From: Eupeodes corollae
Lineage: Eukaryota > Arthropoda > Insecta > Diptera > Syrphidae
Assembly: GCF_945859685.1 (NCBI RefSeq)
Contig: NC_079147.1
Location: 17,711,289-17,775,288, forward strand
Length of the DNA: 64,000 nt
Direction of reading: 5' to 3'
The notes under the pieces were generated by a model. The model ran no database searches and was not told the origin of the DNA. It saw only the letters and a list, made by a program, of their open reading frames with translations. The translations under genes were made by a program, and so were the position numbers. The first letter of the stretch is position 1; each line of letters starts with the position of its first letter. This document shows positions 9,345 to 20,951 of this stretch, piece by piece.

Positions 9345-9990
9345 TATTTTGATGGCGTGAAATAGGGCCAACTGAAATAAGGCCTCATTGCACTTGGAAA
9401 AGTAAAATGAGACCAATTTTCAGAAGTTGGTCATAGTGCACTTTGACAAAATGAAATAAGGCGAAATTGTTTTAAAAAAAATAAGACCAAGTTATTTTTG
9501 GGAAACTGACACAATCCCGAAAGTCAAAATCGCGAAAACCCACAATCCCGAAAACCTGAAATCCCTAAAACCCAAAATCCCAAAAACCCACAATCCCGAC
9601 TCATAACATAAACATTCTTCTTAACATAAGAAGAGAATCTAATGGACTTTTTTTCTAAAGGTTTCTTTTTTTATTGGTGACCTTCAAAAAAAAAAAATTG
9701 TAGGTTGTCTTTGCAATTCCCGATCTTATATAAAAAAACAATTTGATTTGATGCTATTATGCTTTTGAAAAGCATTTCGGGATTTCGATTTAGTGTTTTC
9801 GGGATTTTGGGTTTTCGGGATTTTGGGTTTTAAGGATTTGGGGTTTTCAGGATTTTGATTTTCGGGATTTCGACCCCAACCCGTTATTTTAATTGTAAGG
9901 CTTTATTTCACTTTGTTCAAGTGTAATAAGACTAGTTGTTGGAAAATGGTCTTATTTCATTTGGCTTTATTTCATTGCACCAACCAATAT
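9345..9990. mobile_element. Foldback-like element with inverted 16-bp minisatellites
   Basis: The left inner arm (about 9513-9600) is a tandem of a 16-bp unit close to GAAAACCCACAATCCC. The right inner arm (about 9775-9885) is the same unit inverted, close to TTTTCGGGATTTTGGG. They are separated by a loop of about 175 bp. Outer flanks also mirror each other with GAAATAAGGCC-type motifs on the left and GGCTTTATTTCA on the right. Inverted arms built from short tandem repeats are the defining layout of Foldback elements. There is no ORF and no clear target duplication, so classification is inference. Confidence 0.6.
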
Positions 9991-10081
9991 AATGGGTTTT
10001 GAATTGACGCGTGTAGAGTTTGGAACTCCCCGTGGCGGCCATTTTGCTTTTTGACAACTGCCAAATCTTTTGTTTACTTCC

Positions 10082-11128
10082 TTAACTTCCCATAGAAAGT
10101 TTTTGTAATGGGTCCGATGGATTTGTCAAATTGAAAATTTTTACATTTCTCGACGTTTCAAGGTCCCTAGAGTTGAAATAAAAGAATTTTAGAAAGCTGT
10201 CTATTTGTACGTCCGAACGTCCGTACGTTCGCGACCTTTTATTCGTAGTCGATAGCTCAAGAATCAAAAAAGATAGCGACTTCAAATAAATTTTGTAGTA
10301 CAGATAATAAGGCAGAAAGATGCAGAAAGGGCTCTCATGAAAATTTGCTCGGGTGATTTTTTACCAAAGCAGTTTAAAAAAAGGGAACATTTTGGTTATC
10401 CCCAAAAATCTAATGAACCAAAAACGCTAGAAACTTGAATTAAATTGTATTAAATATATTGTAAAGTGATACCAAACAAGTATATTTTTGAAAAAATCCA
10501 ATTTACGGTTTTTTTAAAAATCAAAAAAACTGAAAACAACATTCTCACTTCGAAAATTTCACGAATACAAAATGACTTTATCTACAAAACAATTTTGTGC
10601 AACGAGAAATCTTAACATCTGGTAAGATTTTGAGAAAAATCGAATTGACAGTTTTTTTTATAAAAAATAAAAACATTACTCAAAGTTGGTAAAAGTTGAA
10701 TTTTGACTCAAATATCTTTTCAAAAACTTGAGATATTGGCTTTAAACTACTTTTCTCTTTTTAAAAATATAGTTGTCAACATTTAGTAAAATTTTGAGAA
10801 AAATCAAATTGACAGTTTTCTTACAAAAAATAAAAACCTAAACAAAAAAATTAATAAAAGTTTATAAAAATTGATTTTCGACTCAAATATCTTTTCAAAA
10901 CTTTGAGATGTTGGCTTTAAACTACTTTTATCTATTAAAAAACATTGTTGTCAATATTTAGTAACATTTTCAGGAAAGTCGAATTGACAGTTTTTCTACA
11001 AAAAATAAAAACTTAAAAGAAAATTTAACAAAAGTTGGTAAAAATTGATTTTCGAAAATTTAAGATTATGGCTTCCAACTAATTTTTCCCTTTAAGAAAT
11101 ATTGTTGTCAATATTCTGAAAGCTTTTT
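10082..11128 (+). mobile_element. HINE/DINE-like element, right end lost
   Basis: Begins TTAACTTCCCATAG (one mismatch in the terminal palindrome), followed by the conserved left module (GTAATGGGTCCGAT, a GTACGTCCG-type microsatellite, ATAGCTCAAGAATC). It then has at least three units of the internal tandem repeat with TCGAATTGAC-type phasing at 10640, 10804 and 10979. The right terminus found in complete copies is missing. The sequence runs into the mariner relic at 11144. Confidence 0.85.
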
Positions 11129-11143
11129 ATGCCAAATCATCAT

Positions 11144-12440
11144 GGCAAGTTACACGATTAAACAACACGTTCAAATGATAAAAGTTTATTATTAAAATGA
11201 TTTTTTTACGGTAGATGTGTAGGTCGTACTCTAATACCTTTGGTTGCCAATTTTGAGAAGACCGGTGCAGTTACTTATCAGCCAACACCCGTACGTTCAA
11301 GGGACGCAAAATCGGTCGAGAACATCGCCGCAGTCCGTGAAAGTGTACAGCAAAACTTTAAGCCTAGTACATACTTGTGAACCATCTCGTAAACCCATAC
11401 AAATTTCAGTTTTTGGTTCACCGGTGAACTTGCTCGTGAAGCTGAGTGGAGAACAAAGTGGAGAGTTTTCGTTCACGGGCAATTCACGTGCAAAATGTAC
11501 GGGAACTGTTGGTGAAGCTGAAGTCAAATGTGCACAACGTGTACTCACAAGTGTGTACCAGTGAGCAATGTCAAAAGTTCACTTTCTCCACTGGCGAACG
11601 TTCACTTCACGAGGAAGTATGTACTAGGCTTTAGGCCGTGCACAAGAACTCGGCCTTTTGTAGACTTCATTATTATGAATTTTGCGTCAGGACTTGGCCC
11701 TACACCCTTAAAAGATTCAACACACCCAGGAGCTCAAAGGTCATGACCATGGACGTTTAGAAATGGACCCCAATTTTGGCCGAAAATTATAGTGAGGAGG
11801 CCCATTTTTGGATGAATGGCTGTGTTAACAAGCGAAATTGCCGTATGTGGGACGAGATTCACCAGGTGATAATGCATCCTCAAAAACTTACCTCTTGATG
11901 TGGATTTTTTTGGGAAGGCACTCGTCGGCGTAACTGGCCCGTACTGTTTTAAAAAAAAAAACGACGTTAGTGGGGCAGTCACCGTCAACAGCGAGCGCTA
12001 CAAAACGATGATAACTAATTTCTTATGGCCCGAATTGAACCATATGGACCTAGACGACATGTGGTTCCAGCAAAAATAAGTTACGTGCCACACAGCAAAC
12101 TAAATTATTGACATTTTGCATTAACGATATGATAGTAAGGATATCTCTTGCAGAGGTGATGTGAATTTGCCACCATCAAGGTAATGTGATTTGAACCCGC
12201 TGGACTATTTCATGTGGGGTTTCTTGAAATTGCAGGTCTATGCAAATAAAACACAATCAACTGGTGCCCTAAAGGTGAAAATAACACATGCCATCGTTCA
12301 AATTCATTTGGATCTATGCGAAAGAGTCATTAAAAATGCTACCACCACGGCCACCTTAAGAAGCCGAGGCAATCATTTGAAAGATCTCATATTCCACATT
12401 AAATGGCATACTTGCGCCTTTCAAATAAAAAAATAATTTT
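11144..12440 (+). pseudogene. Mariner-like transposase relic, split by a MITE
   Basis: The N-terminus reads MASYTIKQHVQMIKVYY with an early stop, then FEKTGAVTYQPTPVRSRDAK followed by SVENIAAVRESVQQ. After the MITE it continues with ILRQDLALHP, then EAHFWMNGCVNKRNCRMWDE (catalytic Asp lost), and ends with NPLDYFMWGFLKLQVYANKT followed by a C-terminal tail to 12436. The gene has many stops and frame changes. It resembles the DD41D transposases in the window at family level but is much older and from a different subfamily. Confidence 0.82.
11361..11630. mobile_element. MITE of about 270 bp with TTA target duplication
   Basis: Inverted ends AGCCTAGTACATACTT at 11361-11376 and its exact complement at 11615-11630. 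TTA lies on both sides (11358-11360 and 11631-11633). Removing it and one TTA rejoins the mariner transposase reading region on either side, so it is a genuine insertion. A 3-bp TTA duplication fits PIF/Harbinger-type MITEs, but no transposase is present to confirm this. Confidence 0.75.
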
Positions 12441-12849
12441 GTTAATACCTGACACACAACTTGTTTTAGTCCATTTCAACATCTACCCGTTATTATTGAA
12501 AAACTCTTTCGTTTATGAAAATCTCTATGTGTGTCTTTATTTGAGTCTATGTGAAGTTTTTAGAAGTACCTCTCATATGTAATGCTTTGAACAATACGTT
12601 TTAAAGTTGATTGTTAGAGCTGATTTTGATTCCGACCATTAATTTTAACTATTTGCTCACATTTTCACATTTGTTTATCATCAAAATTAATCATTTCGCT
12701 ACGAATAATGTGAGGCATTCCAACATTTCTTCTAAATTTTTAAGAAAATTTCGATTAAGGGAGATTCAGCTTGACTAAAAGTTTAAAAATTAGTAAAAAA
12801 AAGTTTGAAAGATATTAAAGTTCCAAACAAAAAGTTTACACAATTTGAG
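12441..12849. other. Intergenic, nothing recognised
   Basis: AT-rich non-coding sequence between the mariner relic and the LINE remnant. No ORF, repeat or RNA signal that I can support. Confidence 0.45.
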
Positions 12850-13250
12850 TGTGCTTCCTATCTCTGGACTAGTACTCCGAGAAAACTTAAGTCTCTTAGA
12901 TAGAGTTCAAGGAAGAGATGTTTGGACATCATCTTAAAGTTTCTTGCCTCACCCTGTTTTACCAGATTGTATGTTCTAGTGAAAGAACCAGCTGCATTTC
13001 CCATTTTAAACAGTTTAACCGTAATAATCAAGCTTTTATGAATGGCAATCAGCTTAACCACAAGGTTAGCTTCTGTCGCATTGTGGAGTACAGAGTTTGG
13101 TTCTTTAACCGTACAACGAGAATGTACAATGCCTTACCATGCTATGTTTTGCCCTATCATTTCAATGTTCAAGTATTAAAACCAATGTACACTGACGCCA
13201 CCTCTCCAACCCCTCCCTTTCTTCTTAAAGCTCATACTAATTGTCTTTGA
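12850..13250 (+). mobile_element. CR1/Jockey-like LINE 3' fragment
   Basis: Encodes the C-terminal region in pieces: LSLLD near 12890, VSCLTLFYQIVCSSERTSCI (family: VSCLTLFYRYFNGLCSREIA), FKQFNRNNQAFMNGNQLN, then the same RIVEYRVWFFNRTTRMYNAL end as 4688-4888. It is truncated at its 5' side and lies at the start of duplication B copy 2. Confidence 0.8.
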
Positions 13251-14335
13251 TTATTATTAAAGATTCTAATTAGACCTGAAAGTCACATAAAATTGACAGT
13301 TCAGGTCGAAGCGAAATGTAATTTAGGAGAACTAACTCTCCTCTCATTTATAATATTGAGATTATCATGTTGAGAGAATATCGAGGTTAGAAGTCATTGT
13401 TTTCTTTACGATTTCAGTTTAATTGGCTGTAAATTTCGATCTTCTTCGCATTTGATTACGTATCTTTCCATGGTTCAAATTGAATTAGTCTGAAATTGAA
13501 AAATATCAAATGAAATGCAGAACAAAAACTTGACGTATATGTTACAACAAAAAAGTGTTACACCTTTCGTATTTGCTTCTTCTCAACAATTATGAAAGGA
13601 GTACCTCAACTCAACTGGGCTAATAGCTGCATGAATTTGCACATTTTTACAAAATCCATTAATCTTTAAGACTTCCATTATATAGCCAAAATATAATTTA
13701 AGCACGTTCAAAAACATGGTGGAACTGATATTCCTAAGTCCAACATGTAATTAAATGTATTTGAAGGCAAGCGAAAAATTAAAAACCTTTCCAACTTTTA
13801 AGATGTGCAATATATATAAGCTTTTGTACCATAAAGCAAAGTTAAATAATTAAATATTCGCACGATGTTCAATGGTTTAATCATTAATGCAAAAACTACT
13901 CAAAACTGCTGAAATTAATCTAATCGACCAAAATAAATTCAAGTGTTTCAGCTTTAAGACTTTAGTTCTTATCGCCAGCTCCTAAGCTATAAGTAATTAG
14001 CCTCAAAATCTTTAAGGAAGAATCTTATATTAAATTAAACATTTGAGCAAATTTACGTTCTACAATATCCTAGACATCATACGAGACTTCTAAGACATTA
14101 AAATGGTCTTAAGTGCTTCTATGCTCAAGGAAGACATCTTCAGTAATGCATTCAAAACAACACCCCTATAGTGGATGGAGTTCAAAATCAAATTAAAATA
14201 AAACAAACTGTCAGTCCTAAGGTAAAACTTTAAATATTCCTTGCAATGTAACATCACGTATTTCATTTTAACTTTATTTTATCAAGCTCCTCGAACAAAA
14301 GGTCTAGATATAAAAAAAAAACATCAATTTTATCA
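13071..14335. repeat. Segmental duplication B, copy 2
   Basis: Counterpart of 4715-5820. It ends about 90 bp from the 3' end of OBP3, while copy 1 lies on the 3' side of OBP2. It lacks the mariner-end insertion and the DD41D transposon of copy 1, so both came after the duplication or into one copy only. It holds several insertions of its own, such as CATGAATTTGCACATTTTTA near 13628. There is no ORF of note. Confidence 0.8.
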
Positions 14336-14425
14336 TGAAGTATTTAAAAACTTTTCTTTTAATACATTGTTTTCAGAAAATCTGCAGAATTAACAATCAC
14401 TTTCAAAACTTTTATGTATCCTACT

Positions 14426-14959
14426 CTACTCTTCTTGGATTTTCCTTTCTCGTTCCTTGTACAGTTTTACCTCCCTTATGGCCTTGAATAATGGTTCATT
14501 ATCCTTGAAACACTTAAACCATCGATATGCCCAATCCAATTTTGAACTTCCTTCACTATTACTATCCTTGCAATGTTCAATGCCATCACGTAAAAATTGT
14601 TTACTTAAATTTTCTCTCTTTGCAACATTCTCAAGGCCAAACATAATTCTATCAGTTGAAAATCCTTTTGTATCATCCCAAACTTCAACACCTCTTAAAA
14701 TACACAGCACAACTTCGAAAACTTCTTTGGGTGGATATTTTTCAACTTTAGCCTTCTCAATAAGTTCTGCTGAAACTGGATAAAGTTCATCGCATGTCTT
14801 GTGAATTTGACTCCATTCTTCCATTGTTTTGAGTTTCCATTCTTCAGCTGAAGTCTATTGAACAATAAAAATTATAAACAATGAAAAATACTTCACAAAA
14901 CATCTTTTACTACTCACAATTGCAATAAATGCTAAAAAAACTATTATACTAGTTTTCAT
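14426..14959 (-). CDS. OBP3: Minus-C odorant-binding protein
   Basis: Intact 156-residue secreted OBP. Exon 1 is 14918-14959 (MKTSIIVFLAFIAI), the 63-bp intron is 14855-14917 (GTGAGT...AATAG, phase 0), and exon 2 is 14426-14854. Cysteines at 35, 65, 109 and 129 give the C1-C3-C4-C6 pattern with C2 and C5 missing. The body contains the array hallmarks VWDDTKGFSTDRIM and LDWAYRWFKCF, and a charged tail (YKERERKIQEE). The mature protein probably begins near TSAEEW. It is closer to OBP4 than to OBP1/2, and the promoters of OBP3 and OBP4 also align. It is a predicted carrier of small hydrophobic ligands; the ligand is unknown. Confidence 0.93.
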
Positions 14960-14974
14960 TGTTTAAAATTCTAA

Positions 14975-15200
14975 TAATTTTCCTATATTGGATTAGGTCC
15001 GACAGAGTCTGCTGTAGGGTATAAAATGCATAATAAGTCTACTTTTCATCGATGTTTGTTTTCTTAAGACTTAGCTACGTATCAACACTTTGAAAGTTCA
15101 AAAGCTTATCACTATTGATATTTTAGTTAGGAATTTCAGGTGGCTTAGAGAGATAAGCGAAACAAAATAAAACTAGTTTCTGATTGAAATCGCATTATGA
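14975..15200 (-). promoter_or_regulatory. OBP3 upstream region, conserved with OBP4
   Basis: Aligns with 22285-22510 upstream of OBP4. Shared blocks are AGGTCCGACA-AGTCTG, CTTATCACTA (CTATCACTAC in OBP4), GATATTT, CAGGTGGCTT followed closely by GATAAG, and TTGATTGAA-TCGCATTA. The GATAAG motif (15152-15157) suggests a GATA-factor site. A weak TATA-like stretch (TTTTATAC on the minus strand) lies near 15020. Confidence 0.55.
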
Positions 15201-15893
15201 TGTTTTGAGTTCAGCATTGGCGGCTTTCCGCCTTCTTTTTATTTATGTTTATCTAAACTGAAATGTAAGCTGTTTTCACGAAAGTCAGATTGCCATGTTT
15301 AGAATTACTTTCTAGATGTACAGTTTATATAAAAAGAGATTATCAAAAACGCCAAATTATCAAATTAGAGAAATTCCTAGTTTAACTTAAGCCATGGGAC
15401 GAACCATGCGCTAAAGCGAATCGAATGAAAACAGAAACGCCTCAAGGTTGCAGTCTATCTCCTTTCCTTCTTAATTTATGACTAAAATTCTGAAAAATTT
15501 AAAGGGCTCGAGATAATTTGTTTAATAACTTTTACCGACGATAATTATATCTTGTCTTGTCGGATCTTGTAACCGTTATTGACATATGTTTAAAATAGGA
15601 TCTTTCAACCGTTATTGACATATGTTTAAAATAAACGCGTCAAAACTAAAAGTCATAATATAACGGGAACAATTAATACTGCAGAGATATTTAGGCGTGT
15701 TTTTTTGGCAGAGCTATCCGAATCCGCAGTTGGAGCTTCCATGTATTATAAATACAACACGCAGCTGTGGATAAAACTTAAACTTAAATCTGGCTGCGGA
15801 TAAAAAATCGATACTCGATCGGAGAAAAATTGAATTTCTTAGACTTTGTTTGCAGAATGCCACGCACTTAAAGTGCGTTCTTTTATTTACATA
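15201..15893. other. Intergenic with a small reverse-transcriptase relic
   Basis: Plus-strand translation near 15430-15560 gives TPQGCSLSPFLLNL and, in another frame, TFTDDNYILS. These resemble the PQG and F/YADD boxes of a LINE reverse transcriptase. The rest shows nothing recognisable. Confidence 0.45.
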
Positions 15894-16115
15894 TTAACTT
15901 CCCATAGGAAGTTATTGTAATGGGTTCGAAATAAAAAACTTTTAGGAAAATGTCTGTCCGTATGTGTGAACGTCTGTACGTCCGTACGTTCGCGATGTTT
16001 TTTCGTCGTCCATAGCTCAAGAACCAGAAGAGATATCGACTTCAAATAAAATTTGTTCAGATAAAAATGCAAAAAGCGCTCTCAAGGAAATAGAGTGGGT
16101 GGTTTTATTACCAAA
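15894..16115 (+). mobile_element. HINE/DINE-like left-end fragment
   Basis: Has the perfect terminal palindrome AACTTCCCATAGGAAGTT and the left module through GAGATATCGACTTCAAATAA to the GGTGGTTTT region. It is then truncated before any internal repeat units. The microsatellite part is short (CGTCTGTACGTCCGTACG). Confidence 0.85.
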
Positions 16116-16672
16116 GAAGTTATAAATAAAATGCCCGACTGGGTCGCACAAACTTGCTCCTGTATGCAAAGAGTTTGTTTAAAAAAGTACCTACATAAGA
16201 TTCAAAAATATACCCGTAAAATAAGTTTGTCTTCAAAGATAAAAATGCCATTTAATTGGTCAAATAACCTGTGATTCATCCCAAGACACAACTCATCCTA
16301 GGATAACTCATCCCGGAAATGAAAAATACTTGAAAGCATACTTAACGAAAACAATTGTTTTTTTGTATTCAACTAGTTCGTTCAAAGCTTTTTCCTTTGG
16401 ATAGCTTTATTTTAATTTCATATTAGAAGGACCAGGATGGAAAGTAAATTATCTGACGATAAGAAAGAGAAACGAACATGTATGTTTAAATTGATAGCTA
16501 TAGAATAGTTCATTGGTGTGCTCAGTTATGTTTATGATGATAATAAAGGAATGTTATAAATTGGTAGAAGGTACTTATTACAATCCAATCACATTCCTTC
16601 TTTCCTACAAGTTCTTAGCGCAGACATGGATTTTTTAAGTTCAGTTTATTTTTTTCATTACGTCCCTTAACA
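16116..16672. other. Intergenic, nothing recognised
   Basis: AT-rich sequence with a tandem-like CTCATCC motif (CAACTCATCCTAGGATAACT). No gene or element could be identified. Confidence 0.45.
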
Positions 16673-18824
16673 GACCACGTGCAGCCGAACACTTAGCGGA
16701 AGCCCTAAACTGCTGAAAGGCAGATATTACAGCCATCCAAGAAGTGCGATGGGATGAACCGGGCAAACGCAAACTAAATGACTGCGATATCTTCTAAGGC
16801 GACTGCTACCGAGAACAAAGACAGTCTACTTGGGTGTGGATTTGTTGTTGGAACTAGGCTCAAGCAAAAAGTCTTGAGCTTCAACAGTGTTAGCGAGCTC
16901 ATCACGACAATCCTCATCAAGGCTAAATTCGCCAACATAAGCCTAATATGCGCGCATGCCCCAACAGAGGAGAAAGATGAAGACACCAAAGACATATTCT
17001 TCGAGCTCTTGGACAAGACATATGAGCAGTGCCCTGGCTATGACATTAAAATTGTCTTAGGAGATTTTAATGCCAAGCTAGGAAGAGAAGACATCTTTGG
17101 TGGCATAATCGGGAGATACAGACTGCTTCACAAAAGGACTAGAGCTGCTCGCGAGCTCTACGAGCAGAAGAGGAGAGAGGAACACCGGCTTCTTAGACGG
17201 AAAAAAAGAGAGCACGAAAAGCGCGCGATCGAGGAGATAGAGCGAAGTCACAACAGGAATGAGGTTCGTAAATTTTACAAAACCTCCTAAGTGTATCAGC
17301 CACGAACCGAAGTCTTTAAAGACGATAAGGGGAACATCGTAGTAGAACCGCAGTCGATGCTGAGAATATGGAAAGAACACTTCTCCAAATTATATAACGG
17401 CGATGACGAACCGAATTCCGCTGTAAGGGAGATAGAACCACTCAACCTCAGCGACGCAGATCAACAATTCCGCCTACCCGACCTTGACGAAGTGAAGATA
17501 GCTATAACTAAACTTAAGTCAAACAATCAGCTGGAGCTGACGGCATCGCTGCTGAACTATTCAAAGCAGTAGGCGATGACTTGGTACGGAGCATGCACCA
17601 ACTCATTTGCGAAATATTCTCAGTCTCCTTAACATTGCGTATAATCCTCTCTGCCGTATTATGTGAACGTCTGAAACCATTCGTTAACAACCAGATTTTT
17701 AATTATCAGAATGGCTTCAGACCAGGAAAGTCCACTATCGACCAAATATTCACACTACGGCAGATCTTGGAAAAAAACCCAGAAGCTTTAAATCGATACC
17801 CACCATCTCTTAATCGATCTTAAAGCCGCATATGACAGCATCTATAGGGAAGAGCTCTACAGAGCAATGTCTAGTTTTGGCATCCCTGTTAAACTTATCC
17901 GTTTGTGCAGAATGACGATGGAGATTGCACGCTGCTCTATCAAGATCGGAAAACGTGCATTTGATGTCAAAAAAGGTTTTAGACAAGGCGATGCACTGTC
18001 ATGTGACTTCTTCAATATCGTTCTGGAAAGAATTGTTCAAAACCCAAACGTCAACACAGAACACAGATGATATTGACATAATTGGCAGATCAAAGCGTGA
18101 TTGCAGTAGAGTGTTTTTGAGCATTGCGATGGAAGCGAAGAAGATGGGTTTAATTGTCAATGAGGTCACTGAACGACGACGTCGTAGACAAAACGTCACC
18201 ATGGACAGCTATAACTTTGAGGTAGTTAAGGACTTTGTCTACCTAGGCACCAGCGTTGAAATCAAACGAAGAATAACTCTTGCAATTTGCTGCTTCTTTG
18301 GACTTAGAAGGCAATTGAGAAGTAAAGGCCTTTCTCGAGCATCTAAAATCACCATCTATAAGACAGTCATCATCCCGGTTCTCATTTATGGCGCTGAGGC
18401 CTGGCCCTGTCAAAGAAAGATGAGAGCGTCTAAGGATGCTTCGAGAGAAAAATTCTTCTGGTGATTTTTGGTCCCGTACGCAAAGATGGAGAATGGAGGA
18501 GAAAATATAACGACGAACTGTACGGGCTGTACAGCGACACTGACCTAGTTAGCAGAATTAAAATCCAACGGCTTAGATGGCTAGGTCATGTAGAGCGGAT
18601 GGACATCAACGCTCCAGCCCGGGAGGTCTTCGAATCCAATCCCGAGGGACGGCGCAGTAGAGAAAGACCGCGACTCAGGTGGCGCACCCAGGTAGGAGAG
18701 GACCTCAACCAACTTGGCGTGCGAAACTGGAGACAGATAGCTACTGACCAAACTGGCTGGAGACGCTTGTTGGTTGAGGCCCAGGTCTGCCCCAGACTGT
18801 AGCGCCACCTTAAGTAAGTAAGTC
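16673..18824 (+). mobile_element. RTE-like LINE copy B, internally deleted
   Basis: Starts at GACCACGTGCAGCCGAACA like copy F. It carries the AP-endonuclease N-terminal half (ITAIQEVRWDEPGKRK, then SLICAHAPTEEKDEDTKDIF and IVLGDFNAKLGREDIFGGII). The sequence then jumps into the Lys/Glu-rich linker (HKRTRAARELYEQKRREEHR), losing the endonuclease C-terminal half. Reverse-transcriptase pieces follow (SSFGIPVKLIRLCRMTMEIA) and then the C-terminal region (LIYGAEAW, DLVSRIKIQRLRWLGHVERM). It ends with GTAGCGCCACC plus a short (TAAG)n tail. The YADD-box segment is missing and several frame breaks occur. It appears inserted into an old HINE-like repeat, which continues at 18825. Confidence 0.9.
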
Positions 18825-19130
18825 CGTTTTTTCATAACAAAATAAAATCTACAAAAAATAGTACGTAAATTTGGTAGAAATTGATGTTCGGTTTTTGATA
18901 TCTCTCAAATTAATTTCATTCATCCAATTTGTAAACATTTAAGAAATGCTATACTGAAATTGGTAAAAATTTGTTTTCGACTAAAAATTTATTTAACAAA
19001 ACTTTGTTTTCAAACTAAACTGTTTCTTGATATGAAAAATATTGTTTGTAATTTTAAATTTTTTTAAGAATAATTCAATTGACAACTTTTCTAACAAAAC
19101 ACGAAAATCTACAAACTTTTAAGGAAGATA
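18825..19130 (+). repeat. Degenerate HINE-like internal repeats
   Basis: CCGTTTTTTCATAACAAAAT, then AATCTACAAAAAATAGTACG and further units with TTTTCGACT and CAATTGACAACTTTT. These match the right-hand part of the HINE-like elements at 24970-25030. It is diverged and lacks both termini. Confidence 0.65.
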
Positions 19131-19444
19131 TAGTTGCTCTTTGGTGTTTAATATTTTTCTTCTGTAATGTCGTTTTCTAAGGTATAACTTCAACGGCAGC
19201 TTTTTGGCAAAAGTGGGAATTTACAAAAGTATTTTTTTTAAACGCCTTTTAAATTGAAAAAAAAAGAAAAAAATAGAAAAATTGTTTTCGACATCAAAAA
19301 ATAAGCTTCTGCATTTTTTACTTTTAATTTTGGGGTTCAAAAATTTGAAACTTATTACTTTTTAACTTTTGGTAGTTGTAGTCATATCTTTAGAGTCTAG
19401 TCAAATTTGTGAAATAAAAATGCATATATTGGCAATTTGAGATT
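19131..19444. other. Intergenic, nothing recognised
   Basis: A-rich and T-rich low-complexity sequence. No coding or repeat family signal is clear. Confidence 0.4.
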
Positions 19445-20324
19445 TTTCGATCAATTTAATCGTCCAAATGTGCGTACCACCGGAAAAATTGTGAACAAAT
19501 TTAAGCAAACCGGGTCTGCAGTTAATGTGGAAACACCAGCTGTTCGCGATAGTGTGGCTGAAGAGTCGTCCACCTCAACTCGTTTGACGTTGATGAACAT
19601 TATACGCTAACAAGGTGCAATAACTAAGGACTAAAGCCTGTTGAACCATTCAAGCATCGTAAATGGTCAGAATGTTGCAAGAAATGTCAACGGTTGTGTT
19701 TACGAAGAAAATCGTCTTCAGTGATGAGGCACAATTTCAACTCGGTGGATAAGCAGAATTGACGTATTTGGGCGAGTATATGTAAAAACAAATGCTCCCT
19801 TAAAGAGTGACTGTTTGGTGCGGTTTCATCTGGCAGTATTTTTCTACAATGAGTCCCGTTTAGGCAGTTACTGTGAATAGTGTTCAGAAACTTTTTATGG
19901 CCCAGTTAAGGATGTGGACTATTTTTAGTTTCAAAAGGACGGTAAACTTGGAAAACACCGCTAACGAAACAATGGCTCTTTTGCACGACAAATTCAATGG
20001 CCGTGTTGGTGGTGATGTCAATTGGCTGAAACAGTTATTTGAAAAAAAAGGTGCACTTCGATAAGCCAGCAATAAATTCAAGAGCTAAAGGATGAGATAA
20101 TTCGGAACAATAACCGCATATAACTTCCAATATGCCTCAACGTCATCGAATGTTTGGATAATAGGATAAAGGTGTGGCGGCCATTTGGCCGATATTTTGT
20201 TATTGTACGTAATTGAACCATACCATTATTGTAATATATTATAAAAAGAAATGACAATAGTTTTCTAAATAATTTTTGTTTTATCCAAAATCAACATCGG
20301 CCCTTAAAATATAACCACCCTTTT
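19445..20324 (+). pseudogene. Mariner-like transposase relic with 3' terminal sequence
   Basis: Translates in pieces: RPNVRTTGKIVNKFKQTGSA, then SVAEESSTSTRLTLMNIIR, IVFSDEAQFQLGG, TVWCGFIWQYF, LENTANETMALLHDKFNGRV, DVNWLKQ, KPAINSRAKG and VWRPFGRYF. Stops and frame changes are frequent. The 3' end near 20298-20324 reads ACATCGGCCCTTAAAATATA then ACCACCCT and recurs alone at 5190-5226, which supports it as the element's terminus. Confidence 0.78.
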
Positions 20325-20951
20325 TATCTCCAGCTCTTATCAAGTCGTGCGGACTTCTCTTCGATCGTTTTCTTTGTCAAGTCCTTCCTGGAACAATTGT
20401 AGAAAGGCCGTTGAGCTACAAAATTTGCTTTCCATATTTTAGATAGCATTGGCTGTTAACCTCCAGTTCAGTTCTCCCACTCTAAGAGGCAATACTCCCG
20501 CGATTGATGAGGAAGTTCAGAAACTTATCCTTAAAGTTTTAATTGTGTTAAATTTAACCCCACAACGTCTGCTTCTTTTCTATCCTTGTTGTTTTTGTAT
20601 GTATATTCTTGATCTAATAAGACAGTTAGCATACATCGTCTAACAAGTCTATATGCTTGATGTGAGATTGCAGAGTCCACTGCAGTCCTCAATTTTCATT
20701 TAACAAAGCTGTACTCAGCATGTCACTTACCACGAATAGTGAATAGAAACGAATAGAGTCTTGTTAAATTTCTCTTGACGCAAAAGGTGACTTTTGTAGC
20801 CCTGATAATAGAAACCCATCTAAAGGAGATCAAGGCAAAATTCCCTTTTGTCAAATGTTTCCTATCAAGATCGATGAACAACTGGTAAAGCAGGGTTCTG
20901 TTGACACAGAAGGATCAAGTGTGAAATCCTGCTTGTTCGTCGTCAAGCGCC
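20325..20951. other. Intergenic, nothing recognised
   Basis: Slightly less AT-rich than its surroundings. An open frame at 20449-20643 has no recognisable domain and no OBP-like structure. Confidence 0.4.

Noticed and set aside
14457..14783. Plus-strand ORF of 108 codons (and 21733-22086)
   Set aside because: Antisense shadows of OBP3 and OBP4 exon 2.
20449..20643. Possible small gene of 64 codons
   Set aside because: No start context, splice pattern or known motif.
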